Assembly: GCF_039538065.1 (NCBI RefSeq)
Contig: NZ_BAABBR010000001.1
Location: 844,501-908,500, forward strand
Length of the DNA: 64,000 nt
DNA from: Sphingomonas rosea
GTDB lineage: Bacteria; Pseudomonadota; Alphaproteobacteria; Sphingomonadales; Sphingomonadaceae
Direction of reading: 5' to 3'
Program-made: the position numbers and the translations under genes
Shown: in pieces, positions 26,303 through 33,836 of the stretch
How the letters are laid out: each line of letters opens with the position of its first letter
Position numbering within the stretch: position 1 is the first letter of the stretch
Notes under the pieces: model-generated
Database searches by the model: none
Seen by the model: only the letters and a program-made list of their open reading frames with translations
What the model was told of the DNA's origin: nothing

Positions 26303-26483
26303 TGAAGTCGTTCGAGTGACCAGCAACGCCGTCCATTGCGATGGCAGCGGGGACATCAGCCCCGCGCTCGGCCACCCCCGCGTATTCCTCCGCATCGACG
26401 AGAAGGGCTTCGTCGAATGCGGCTATTGCGACCGCCGGTTCATCCTCGTCGGCGGACCGGCCGATGACGGGGCCGCCGCCTGA
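26289..26483 (+). CDS. Small CHCC zinc-finger protein
   Basis: 64 residues. Cys-x-Gly start VHCDG, then ALGHPRVFLRID, then VECGYCDRRFIL. This is the C-x..H-x..C-x2-C pattern of the zf-CHCC family, related to the NDUFS6 accessory subunit of mitochondrial complex I. In bacteria it may be a complex I accessory or free metal-binding protein (inference). The ATG at 26289 lies in a strong inverted repeat; the GTG at 26316 is an alternative start. Overlaps tldD by one base (TGATG). Confidence 0.75.
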   Translation: MQPPPEVVRVTSNAVHCDGSGDISPALGHPRVFLRIDEKGFVECGYCDRRFILVGGPADDGAAA

Positions 26484-27904
26484 TGGGGGCCGAGGACCCC
26501 CGCCGCTTCCTCTACTCGGCAGCGCTCGATCCCGACGAGGCGCGCCGCCTCGCCGCCCGCCACCTCGCCGGGCATGACGATGGCGAACTCTACCTCCAGT
26601 ATCGCCGCAGCGAATCCTTCGGCTTCGACGACGGGCGCCTCAAGACCGCCGACTATCATGTCGGGCAGGGCTTCGGCCTGCGCGGCGTCAGCGGCGAGGC
26701 GACCGCTTTTGCCCATGCCAATGAGCTGAGCGCCGCCGCGATCGACCGCGCCGCCGAGACGCTCAAGCTCCTGACCCCCGGCGCCGGCACGCCCGCGCCC
26801 GCCCCGCCGCGCACCAACCGCGCACAATATGGCAGCGAGGATCCGCTCGGCACCCTGCCCTTCGCCGACAAGGTCGCGCTGTGCCAGGCGATCGACGCCG
26901 CCGCCCGCGCCCGCGATCCCAAGGTCGTGCAGGTCAGCGTCGGCCTCCAGGCGAGCTGGAGCGTGGTCGAGATCGTCCGCGCCGACGGCTTCGTCGCGAC
27001 CGACGTTCGCCCGCTCGTTCGCCTCAACGTCGGCATCGTCGCCGAGCGCAACGGCCGGCGCGAGCAGGGCTTCCACGGGCTCGGCGGGCGCTACGACATG
27101 AACCGCCTGTTCGACGAGGCGACCTGGAACCGGGCGATCGACATCGCGCTCGGCCAGGCGCTGGTGAACCTCGATTCGGTCGCGGCCCCGGCGGGCGAGA
27201 TGACCGTCGTCTGCGGCCCCGGCTGGCCCGGCGTCCTCCTCCACGAGGCGGTCGGCCACACGCTCGAGGGCGACTTCAACCGCAAGGGGACGAGCGCCTT
27301 CTCGGGCCGGATGGGCGAGCGGGTCGCCGCGCCCGGCGTGACCGTGGTCGACGACGGCGCGATGCACGAGCGGCGCGGCAGCCTGTCGATCGACGACGAG
27401 GGCACGCCGACCGGCCGGACCACGCTGATCGAGGACGGGATTCTCGTCGGCTATCTCCAGGATCGGCTGAACGCGCGGCTGATGGGGGTCGAGCCGACCG
27501 GCAACGGCCGGAGAGAAAGCTTTGCCCACGCCCCCATGCCGCGGATGACCAACACCTTCATGCTCGGCGGGCAGGACGATCCGGCCGAGCTCCTCAGCCG
27601 CGTGAAGGACGGGATCTACGCCAAGAGCTTCGGTGGCGGGCAGGTCGACATCACCAGCGGCAAGTTCGTGTTCGGCTGCACCGAGGCCTATCGCGTCCGC
27701 AACGGCGTGATCGGCGAGCCCTTGAAGGGCGCGACGCTGATCGGCGACGGCCCGACCGTCCTTACCCGGGTGAAGGGCATCGGCAACGACCTCGAACTCG
27801 ACGAAGGCGTCGGCATCTGCGGCAAGGGCGGGCAAAGCGTGCCCGCCGGGGTCGGCCAGCCGACGCTGCTGATCGAAGGCCTGACGGTCGGCGGGACGGC
27901 CTAG
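26483..27904 (+). CDS. tldD: Metalloprotease TldD
   Basis: 473 residues. TldD with its partner TldE forms a zinc protease that trims modified peptides and unfolded proteins. The metal motif HEAVGHTLEGD (HExxxH) is about residues 253-263, preceded by GPGWPGVLLH. The C-terminal MTNTFMLGG and GGGQVDITSGKFVFGCTEAY segments are typical. tldE (pmbA) is not in the window. Starts within the zinc-finger gene's stop, so translationally coupled to it. Confidence 0.94.
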   Translation: MGAEDPRRFLYSAALDPDEARRLAARHLAGHDDGELYLQYRRSESFGFDDGRLKTADYHVGQGFGLRGVSGEATAFAHANELSAAAIDRAAETLKLLTPGAGTPAPAPPRTNRAQYGSEDPLGTLPFADKVALCQAIDAAARARDPKVVQVSVGLQASWSVVEIVRADGFVATDVRPLVRLNVGIVAERNGRREQGFHGLGGRYDMNRLFDEATWNRAIDIALGQALVNLDSVAAPAGEMTVVCGPGWPGVLLHEAVGHTLEGDFNRKGTSAFSGRMGERVAAPGVTVVDDGAMHERRGSLSIDDEGTPTGRTTLIEDGILVGYLQDRLNARLMGVEPTGNGRRESFAHAPMPRMTNTFMLGGQDDPAELLSRVKDGIYAKSFGGGQVDITSGKFVFGCTEAYRVRNGVIGEPLKGATLIGDGPTVLTRVKGIGNDLELDEGVGICGKGGQSVPAGVGQPTLLIEGLTVGGTA

Positions 27905-27916
27905 CGTCCCTTCACG

Positions 27917-28330
27917 CTAGAGCAGGTGCTCGACCGCGCCGAGGCTGTAGCCCGCCTGTTCGGCGCAGCGCTCGACGTCTTCGCGCGGGACCCCATTCTC
28001 GCGGCAGGCGACCGCCCAGGCCAGCGTCGAACGCATCCCCGAGCGACAGAAGGCGAGCATCTTGCCGTCGCCCACCTCGCTCATCGCCGACACCATCTCC
28101 TCGATCTGCGAGGGCCCCATGCCGCGCGCGATCGGGATGTGGCGATAGTCGAGGCCCAGCCGGTCGGCTTCGGCTTCCAGCTCGGCGCTCGTCAATTGCC
28201 CGGCGTCCTCGCCGTCGGGGCGGTTGTTGATCACCATGGTGACGCCATAACGCTTGGCTTCCGCAAGGTCGGCGAGGCTGATCTGCCCGGCCACCAGCGT
28301 CTTGTCGTCGAGCGGCTTGAACTCGGTCAT
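27917..28330 (-). CDS. TIGR01244-type phosphatase/sulfurtransferase-like protein
   Basis: 137 residues of dual-specificity-phosphatase fold with a P-loop CRSGMRS (C-x5-R) and an N-terminal FKPLDDKTLVAGQ. This family is called beta-lactamase-hydrolase-like or TIGR01244 sulfur transferase; the true reaction is unsettled. The ATG at 28330 overlaps the sterol-desaturase-like stop by four bases, so it is third in a recQ/desaturase/phosphatase unit. The frame is open upstream to 31228 only as a shadow. Confidence 0.8.
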   Translation of the reverse strand: MTEFKPLDDKTLVAGQISLADLAEAKRYGVTMVINNRPDGEDAGQLTSAELEAEADRLGLDYRHIPIARGMGPSQIEEMVSAMSEVGDGKMLAFCRSGMRSTLAWAVACRENGVPREDVERCAEQAGYSLGAVEHLL

Positions 28331-29220
28331 TGCGGCTTCCCTTCCTCGGCCCCGCGCCAGCGCGCGCGGATGGTGTCGCTGGTGTCCCGGCTGCCATCGT
28401 GGCTCCAACCCGGCTCCCGCCACAGATAGCCGAGTTTCGCACGGAGTGGCGCGGAACGGAAATCGCGGGCCATCCCGACCCATTCGTGCGTCGCCGCCCA
28501 CAGCGGGTTGTGCGAGCGCAGCGGCGTGACGATCCCGTAGCGTGGCGCGTCGTCGCTCCGCTCGGGCTCGAAGGTGCCCAGCATCCGGTCCCAGACGATG
28601 AACACCCCGGCATAATTGCGGTCGAGGTAGCGCGGGTTGACCGCATGGTGGACGCGGTGGTGCGAGGGCGTGTTCATCACCGCCTCGAACCAGCGCGGCA
28701 TCCGCCCGATCGCCTCCGTGTGAATCCAATATTGGTAGACGAGGTTCAGCCCCGCGCAGAACAGCACCAGCTCGGGCGCGAAGCCGATCAGGCACAGCGG
28801 CACCCGGAAGAGGAAGTTCAGGCTGACGAAGCCCGTCCATGTCTGCCGCAGCGCGGTCGCAAGATTGTAGCGCTCGCTCGAGTGATGGACGACGTGGCTC
28901 GCCCAGAACCAGCGGACGCGGTGCGCCGAGCGGTGGAACAGATAATAGCCGAAGTCGTCGGCGACGAAGCACAGCGCGAAGCTCCACCACGTCACCGGAA
29001 TGTCGATCAGCCGGTGCGCGTACAGCGCCTTCATTAGCGCCAGCACCAGCCCGGCGGTCAGCGCCCCGGCAACGAGGCTGCCGAGCCCGAGGCTGAGCGA
29101 GGCGGCGCTGTCCTTCCATTTCGGTGCCCTTCCCCGACCCCGTTTCAGCCACCAGGCTTCGAGCGCCAGCGTCACCAGGAAGAAGGGAATTGCCCAGATG
29201 ACCGGATCGGGAAAGGCCAT
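28327..29220 (-). CDS. Sterol desaturase/fatty-acid hydroxylase-superfamily membrane protein
   Basis: 297 residues with four or more membrane helices and the di-iron histidine clusters HRSAH, HVVHH and HRVHH. Superfamily members oxygenate lipids such as fatty acids, sterols, carotenoids or alkylglycerols. The actual substrate is not predictable here. The tail of about 50 residues is basic and polar. Lies 9 bp after recQ and overlaps the next gene by ATGA. Confidence 0.85.
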   Translation of the reverse strand: MAFPDPVIWAIPFFLVTLALEAWWLKRGRGRAPKWKDSAASLSLGLGSLVAGALTAGLVLALMKALYAHRLIDIPVTWWSFALCFVADDFGYYLFHRSAHRVRWFWASHVVHHSSERYNLATALRQTWTGFVSLNFLFRVPLCLIGFAPELVLFCAGLNLVYQYWIHTEAIGRMPRWFEAVMNTPSHHRVHHAVNPRYLDRNYAGVFIVWDRMLGTFEPERSDDAPRYGIVTPLRSHNPLWAATHEWVGMARDFRSAPLRAKLGYLWREPGWSHDGSRDTSDTIRARWRGAEEGKPQ

Positions 29221-29229
29221 GCACCGAGT

Positions 29230-30990
29230 CTAAGCGAAAGCGGCGACCGTCTCCAGCATTGCCGCGCCATAGCGTTCGAGCTTGGCCGCGCCGACGCCCT
29301 GCACCGCGCCAAGCTCGTGCAGGGTCTGCGGCCTGGCGGCGGCGATCTCGCGCAGCGTCGCATCGTGGAAGATGACGTAGGGCGGGACCCCGCTCTCCTT
29401 GGCGAGGGTGCGCCGTGCCTCGCGCAGTGCCTCGAACAATGGATCGTGCGGGCCGTCGGCGCCCACACCCCGCCGGGCGCGCCGCTTGCGTGGCGGCGGC
29501 AGCGCGATCCGCACTTCCTCGCCGCCCTTGAGGATGCCGCGCGCGCCGAGCCCGAAGCTGAGGCCCCCATAGGCGTCGGCGCGAAGCGCGTCGCGGGCGA
29601 TAAGGGCGCGGGCGACGGGCTGGATCAGCGCCAGTTCCTCGGGCGAGCAAATCCCGAACACGCTCAGGCGATGGTGGCCGTTGGCATGGACCTTGTCGGT
29701 TTCCTTGCCTGCCAGAACGTCGGCAAGATGGCCGACTCCGAAGCGCATCTCGGTCCGGAAGGCGGCCGACAGCAATTTGCGCGCGACTTCGGTCACCTCG
29801 ACCGTCTGCGGCGGGTCGAGGCAATTGTCGCAATTGCCGCAGGTGGGCGGCGGGCTCTCCCCGAAATGCCGGAGCAGCACCGCGCGGCGGCACTCGGTCG
29901 TCTCGACCAGCGCAGCGAGGCTTTGGAGCCGCGCGCGTTCGTCGGCCTGTCGCTCGGGCGCAGCCTCCTTCTCGATCCGCTGCCGGGCGAGCGCGAAGTC
30001 GCCCGCGCTCCACAGCATGTGCGCCTCGGCCGGATCCCCGTCGCGGCCCGCGCGCCCGGTTTCCTGGTAATAGGCCTCGATCGACTTGGGCGTGCCGGCG
30101 TGGATGACGGTGCGGACGTCGGGTTTGTCGATCCCCATGCCGAAGGCGATGGTCGCGGCCATCACCATTTCCTCCGAGGCCACGAACGCCGCCTGGTTCG
30201 CCGCGCGGACCTGGGGATCGAGCCCGGCATGGTAGGGCAGCGCCGCCCGCCCGCTCGCCGCGATCGTCGCCGCCATGCTGTCGGCATCCTTGCGGCTCGA
30301 GACGTAGACGATTCCCGGGCCCGGCCGCTCGCGCAGCAGGTCGAGCACCTGCCGCCCGGCCCCGTCGCGCGGACGGATATGATAGCGGATGTTGGGCCGG
30401 TCGAAGCCGCTGACGATCAGCCCGTCCTCGGGGATTCCGAGCTGGACGAGGATGTCGGCGCGGGTGCGCGGGTCGGCGGTTGCGGTCAGCGCCAGCCGCG
30501 GCACTTCCTTGTGGTCGCCGAGCAATTTCGTCAGCAAGCGATAGTCGGGCCGGAAATCGTGCCCCCATTCGCTGACGCAATGCGCTTCGTCGATCGCGAC
30601 CAGGCTCAACGGCACCCGGTCGGCCAGCCGCCGGAAGCTGTCGGTGGTCGCCCGCTCGGGCGCGACATAGAGGAGGTCGAGCTCGCCCCCGAGGAACCGC
30701 CGGACCACGGTGTCGCGGTCGTCGGCGCTGGTCAGGGAGGCGGCCTTGATCCCCAGCGCCTCGGCCGAGCGGATCTGGTCGTGCATCAGCGCGATCAGCG
30801 GCGAGATGACCAGCGCGGTCCCGTCGAGCGCCAGCGCGGGCAGTTGGTAGCACAGGCTCTTGCCCGCGCCGGTGGGCATGATCGCCAGCGTCGGCCGCCC
30901 GGCGAGCACGCGCCCGACCACCTCTTCCTGCACCCCGCGGAAATGGTCGAATCCAAAGACTTGTTTCAAAAGCTGATGCGGGTCGGTCAC
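29230..30990 (-). CDS. recQ: ATP-dependent DNA helicase RecQ
   Basis: 586 residues. Superfamily 2 helicase: Walker A MPTGAGKSLCYQLPAL, IDEAHCVSEWGHDFRPDY, ETGRAGRDGDPAEAHM. The zinc site follows (CRRAVLLRHFGE then CGNCDNC), then a winged helix, then a C-terminal HRDC domain ending GVGAAKLERYG. It unwinds recombination intermediates and stalled forks. I chose the GTG at 30990 (VTDPHQLLKQVFG), preceded by AAAGGCGAAGC; the frame from 31056 adds a non-conserved basic leader. Confidence 0.94.
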   Translation of the reverse strand: MTDPHQLLKQVFGFDHFRGVQEEVVGRVLAGRPTLAIMPTGAGKSLCYQLPALALDGTALVISPLIALMHDQIRSAEALGIKAASLTSADDRDTVVRRFLGGELDLLYVAPERATTDSFRRLADRVPLSLVAIDEAHCVSEWGHDFRPDYRLLTKLLGDHKEVPRLALTATADPRTRADILVQLGIPEDGLIVSGFDRPNIRYHIRPRDGAGRQVLDLLRERPGPGIVYVSSRKDADSMAATIAASGRAALPYHAGLDPQVRAANQAAFVASEEMVMAATIAFGMGIDKPDVRTVIHAGTPKSIEAYYQETGRAGRDGDPAEAHMLWSAGDFALARQRIEKEAAPERQADERARLQSLAALVETTECRRAVLLRHFGESPPPTCGNCDNCLDPPQTVEVTEVARKLLSAAFRTEMRFGVGHLADVLAGKETDKVHANGHHRLSVFGICSPEELALIQPVARALIARDALRADAYGGLSFGLGARGILKGGEEVRIALPPPRKRRARRGVGADGPHDPLFEALREARRTLAKESGVPPYVIFHDATLREIAAARPQTLHELGAVQGVGAAKLERYGAAMLETVAAFA

Positions 30991-31085
30991 GCTTCGCCTT
31001 TGGCCGCGCTTGGGGGCCGCGCGCAACCTTGTCTTGGCCCGCGCAGCCGTCCACACGGGCGATCGAGGGTAGGGGAAGAGAAGAA

Positions 31086-31667
31086 ATGACCATGTCCGGG
31101 CGGAGCCTCGAGCAGCTCCACGCCGATTTTCGTGCGACCAGCACCAACGCCATGCCGATCGCGGGGCTCGTCACCTGGGCCGCGCTCGGCCTTGCCGCGC
31201 TCGTCCTGCCCGAGCGCACGGTCGCCAACGCCTCGCTCTACATCATGGCGGCGATCCTGCCGCTCGCCTTCCTCATCGACCGGCTGCGTGGCCGCAACCT
31301 GTTCGGCGGGGGCGACAATCCGCTCGTGCGCCTGTTCCTGCTCGGGATCCTGATGGTCGGGCTGACCGTCCCGCTCGCGGTGATCGGGACCAAGGGCGGG
31401 CAGGCGCTGCTGATCCTGCTCGGCATGGCGATCCTCGCCGGGATCGTCTGGATCCCCTTCGCCTGGGCCGCCGACGATCCGACCGGGATCACCCACGCCG
31501 TCGTCCGCGCGCTCGGCTGCTATCTCGCCTACGGCTTCGTCCCCGCGCCCTTCACCGCCAGCGCGATCTGCGCGGTGGTCGTCGCGGCCTATGTCTATTC
31601 GCTCCTCGCCATGCGCCCGATCGGCCCGGCGGCAGTCACCGCGGAGGCTCGCACCGCCGCCGCATGA
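31086..31667 (+). CDS. Six-helix membrane protein, possibly DUF7010-like
   Basis: 193 residues. A polar N-terminus (SGRSLEQLHADFRATSTNAMPIAG) precedes about six transmembrane helices. The N-terminal pattern resembles the DUF7010 group, of unknown function; this match is from memory and not firm. The ATG at 31086 follows GGGGAAGAGAAG. It overlaps the HerA-like ATPase gene by ATGA, so the two are made together. Confidence 0.65.
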   Translation: MTMSGRSLEQLHADFRATSTNAMPIAGLVTWAALGLAALVLPERTVANASLYIMAAILPLAFLIDRLRGRNLFGGGDNPLVRLFLLGILMVGLTVPLAVIGTKGGQALLILLGMAILAGIVWIPFAWAADDPTGITHAVVRALGCYLAYGFVPAPFTASAICAVVVAAYVYSLLAMRPIGPAAVTAEARTAAA

Positions 31668-33109
31668 CCGTCGCCGTCGACATGGGCCTGTCGCCGCAAG
31701 GCCAGCCCGTCACCATCGATCTCGAGGAGCTCCTCGCCACCCGCTTGCTCGTCCAGGGCAATTCGGGCTCGGGCAAGTCGCACCTCCTGCGCCGCCTGCT
31801 CGAAAAGAGCGCCGGCCAGGTCCAGCAGATCGTGATCGACCCCGAGGGCGATTTCGTCACGCTTGCCGGCCCCTACGGCCACCTCGCGATCGAGGCCGCC
31901 GACCATGACGAGAAGGAGATTGCGAGAGCCGCCGCCCGGATCCGCGAGCATCGCGCCTCGGTCGTCCTCAGCCTCGAGGGCCTCGAAGCCGAGGGGCAGA
32001 TGCGCTGCGCCGCGTCGTTCCTGTCGGCCCTGTTCGATGCCCCGCGCGACCACTGGTATCCCGCCCTGGTGGTGGTCGACGAAGCGCAGCTGTTCGCCCC
32101 GGCCGGCGGCGGCGAGGTGGCGGAGGAAGTCCGCCGCGCCTCGCTCAGCGCCATGACCAACCTCATGTGCCGCGGCCGCAAGCGCGGGCTCGCCGGGATC
32201 ATCGCCACCCAGCGCCTCGCCAAGCTCGCCAAGAACGTCGCGGCCGAGGCCTCGAATTTCCTCATGGGGCGGACCTTCCTCGACATCGACATGGCCCGCG
32301 CCGCCGACCTTCTCGGCATGGAGCGGCGGCAGGCCGAGGCGATCCGCGACCTGCCGCGCGGCACCTTCCTTGCGCTCGGCCCCGCGGTCAGCCGCCGCCC
32401 GCTGTCGATCGCGATCGGCGAAGTGGAGACCCGCGCCCGCTCGATGAGCCCCAAGCTCGTGCCGCTGCCCACCGCGACCAAGAGCGAGGACCTCCAGGAA
32501 CTGCTGTTCCAGCCCGGCTTCGACTTCGAGCCCGCTCCTGCGCCCCGCCCCGAGCCCAAGCCGCTTCGCTCCGAAGCGCTGATCGAGATGCTCGCCGCCA
32601 AGCAGCCTGCGCCGGCGCCGTCGCTTCCGGCCAAGTCGGACGAGGAGCAGGCCGCCGCGGTCGCGGCCGCGCTCGAGGCGATGGTCGCCGATCCCGATTC
32701 CTCGGGCCGCTCGGGCGCGGTGCTGTTTCAGGACTTCACCGTCCGGCTGCGCATGGCCGGCGTCTCCCCGAGCCCGCTCGACCTGCCCGCCTTCACCCGC
32801 CGCCTCGCCATGGCCCGCGCCGGCATCTTCACCGAGGACCCCGACTGGCACCCCGCGCTCGAGGCGGCCGAGGGCCTGCCCGAAGACATGCTCGGTCCCT
32901 TCCTCCTCCTCGCCCGCGCCGCGCGCGACAGCCAGCCGACCCCGAGCGACGAGGCGATCGCGGCGAGCTACGGCACCGCCAGCCTCGGCCGCGCGCGGCG
33001 CCTCCTGAGCTATATCGAAAGCCGCGACCTCATCGTCACGCGCACCGACCTCAGCGGCAAGCGCAGCATCGCGATTCCTCGGCTCGGCTGGAGCACGGCG
33101 GCGGCCTGA
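31664..33109 (+). CDS. HerA-like (DUF87) ATPase with C-terminal winged-helix-like region
   Basis: 481 residues. Walker A GNSGSGKS (about residues 32-39), Walker B ALVVVDEAQLFAP (near residue 130), then RGRKRGLAGIIATQRLAKL, which is the usual HerA/FtsK-superfamily order. A long Pro/Ala linker leads to a C-terminal part (about 380-478) that looks like paired winged helices (SLGRARRLLSYIESRDLIVTRT). It probably binds DNA. The partner may be the overlapping membrane protein. No nuclease (NurA, SIR2 or similar) is adjacent. Confidence 0.75.
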   Translation: MTVAVDMGLSPQGQPVTIDLEELLATRLLVQGNSGSGKSHLLRRLLEKSAGQVQQIVIDPEGDFVTLAGPYGHLAIEAADHDEKEIARAAARIREHRASVVLSLEGLEAEGQMRCAASFLSALFDAPRDHWYPALVVVDEAQLFAPAGGGEVAEEVRRASLSAMTNLMCRGRKRGLAGIIATQRLAKLAKNVAAEASNFLMGRTFLDIDMARAADLLGMERRQAEAIRDLPRGTFLALGPAVSRRPLSIAIGEVETRARSMSPKLVPLPTATKSEDLQELLFQPGFDFEPAPAPRPEPKPLRSEALIEMLAAKQPAPAPSLPAKSDEEQAAAVAAALEAMVADPDSSGRSGAVLFQDFTVRLRMAGVSPSPLDLPAFTRRLAMARAGIFTEDPDWHPALEAAEGLPEDMLGPFLLLARAARDSQPTPSDEAIAASYGTASLGRARRLLSYIESRDLIVTRTDLSGKRSIAIPRLGWSTAAA

Positions 33110-33114
33110 GCGAC

Positions 33115-33138
33115 GTCTGCTTGCGACCCATTGCGGAC
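33115..33138 (+). repeat. Short palindromic repeat, copy 1
   Basis: GTCTGC - TTGCGACCCATT - GCGGAC. The arms pair fully if one G-U pair is allowed. It begins just after the HerA-like gene stop and forms the left boundary of a lower-GC islet. Confidence 0.6.
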
Positions 33139-33155
33139 ATTAGCCGGAGTGAGCC

Positions 33156-33473
33156 TTAGGTCGTAAACCAAGCTTTCAGAGCCTGTAGGATCTCTGGAAC
33201 CCGAGCTTTTAAGGTGTTCGGCACATCGATAAACAACAGGGGGCGCGGTCGAGAATCGTCATCAGCAGGTTCGACACAGGACGAGAGTTCCGAACCCCAA
33301 TCAACATCTTCTGCGACGGTAACTACTGCGGCTTTGAGGTCGGACTCTACGAAGAGCAGGCTGTCATCTAGTGAATGAAACGCATCAAGTGGCCTGCAGC
33401 GTAGTGGCAGGCTGAGCTTTGCAACTGCACTCAGCAGCTCGGAGCGAAGCTCTTGCTTATCATCAGGCGACAT
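33156..33473 (-). CDS. ORFan, 105 residues, in the low-GC islet
   Basis: I do not recognise this protein. It is acidic, with a helical N-terminus (SPDDKQELRSELLSAVAKL), a beta-rich middle (LLFVESDLKAAVVTVAEDVDWG) and a helical end (ARVPEILQALKAWF), so it could be a real small alpha/beta protein. Base composition is clearly less GC-rich than its neighbours, hinting at transfer. It is bounded by palindromic repeat copies 1 and 2. The start at 33473 is the first ATG. Confidence 0.45.
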   Translation of the reverse strand: MSPDDKQELRSELLSAVAKLSLPLRCRPLDAFHSLDDSLLFVESDLKAAVVTVAEDVDWGSELSSCVEPADDDSRPRPLLFIDVPNTLKARVPEILQALKAWFTT

Positions 33474-33495
33474 AGGCTCGATTGTAGAGAGCGGA

Positions 33496-33523
33496 ATGCC
33501 TGCTTTCCACCCATTGCAGGCAT
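33496..33523 (+). repeat. Short palindromic repeat, copy 2
   Basis: ATGCCTGC (33496-33503) and GCAGGCAT (33516-33523) are perfect arms around TTTCCACCCATT. Same orientation and loop type as copies 1 and 3. Its first three bases would be the ATG of a longer reading of the next ORF. Confidence 0.7.
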
Positions 33524-33549
33524 CATTCGTCCGTGCTGAACCCGTTCGA

Positions 33550-33765
33550 ATGAAAACTCATGACCAGTGCTCCGATGTTGCTAGCAAAAGAAGGCTCGCG
33601 GCTATGGGCTTCCTGGTCTTCTGCGCCCCAATCTTCTTCGTGTGGTACATACAGACTCCCGACTATCCGAGGTCATTTCAGCGGCTCCTTAACGGGTGGG
33701 CGGCTCTATGGTTCGGAGGCTTGGCATTCCTCATCGTGGGAAGCATCGCGACAGGATACACCTGA
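33550..33765 (+). CDS. ORFan small membrane protein in the low-GC islet
   Basis: 71 residues from the ATG at 33550. Two hydrophobic helices (MGFLVFCAPIFFVWYI and ALWFGGLAFLIVGSIATG) are joined by a short loop. The frame opens at 33496, but those 18 codons begin in palindromic repeat copy 2, so I prefer the later start. The stop codon overlaps copy 3. No family recognised; base use is lower in GC than the neighbours. Confidence 0.4.
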   Translation: MKTHDQCSDVASKRRLAAMGFLVFCAPIFFVWYIQTPDYPRSFQRLLNGWAALWFGGLAFLIVGSIATGYT

Positions 33766-33792
33766 TGTCCGCTTTCCACCCAAAGCAGACAT
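33765..33792 (+). repeat. Short palindromic repeat, copy 3
   Basis: ATGTCCGC (33765-33772), loop TTTCCACCCAAA, GCAGACAT (33785-33792). One mismatch in the stem. It ends the islet 45 bp before the ABC exporter stop. Confidence 0.65.
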
Positions 33793-33836
33793 TCCCATTG
33801 CGCTCGCGAAGCAGGTAACGCGACTTCCCTTGTCGC

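Noticed and set aside
27917-31228. A 1103-codon minus-strand frame
   Set aside because: Only the last 137 codons (from 28330) are a coherent protein; the rest is a high-GC shadow of recQ and the desaturase-like gene.
33110-33836. Integron cassette array with attC sites
   Set aside because: The repeats are only 24-28 bp, lack the attC core GTTRRRY layout, and no integrase is present.
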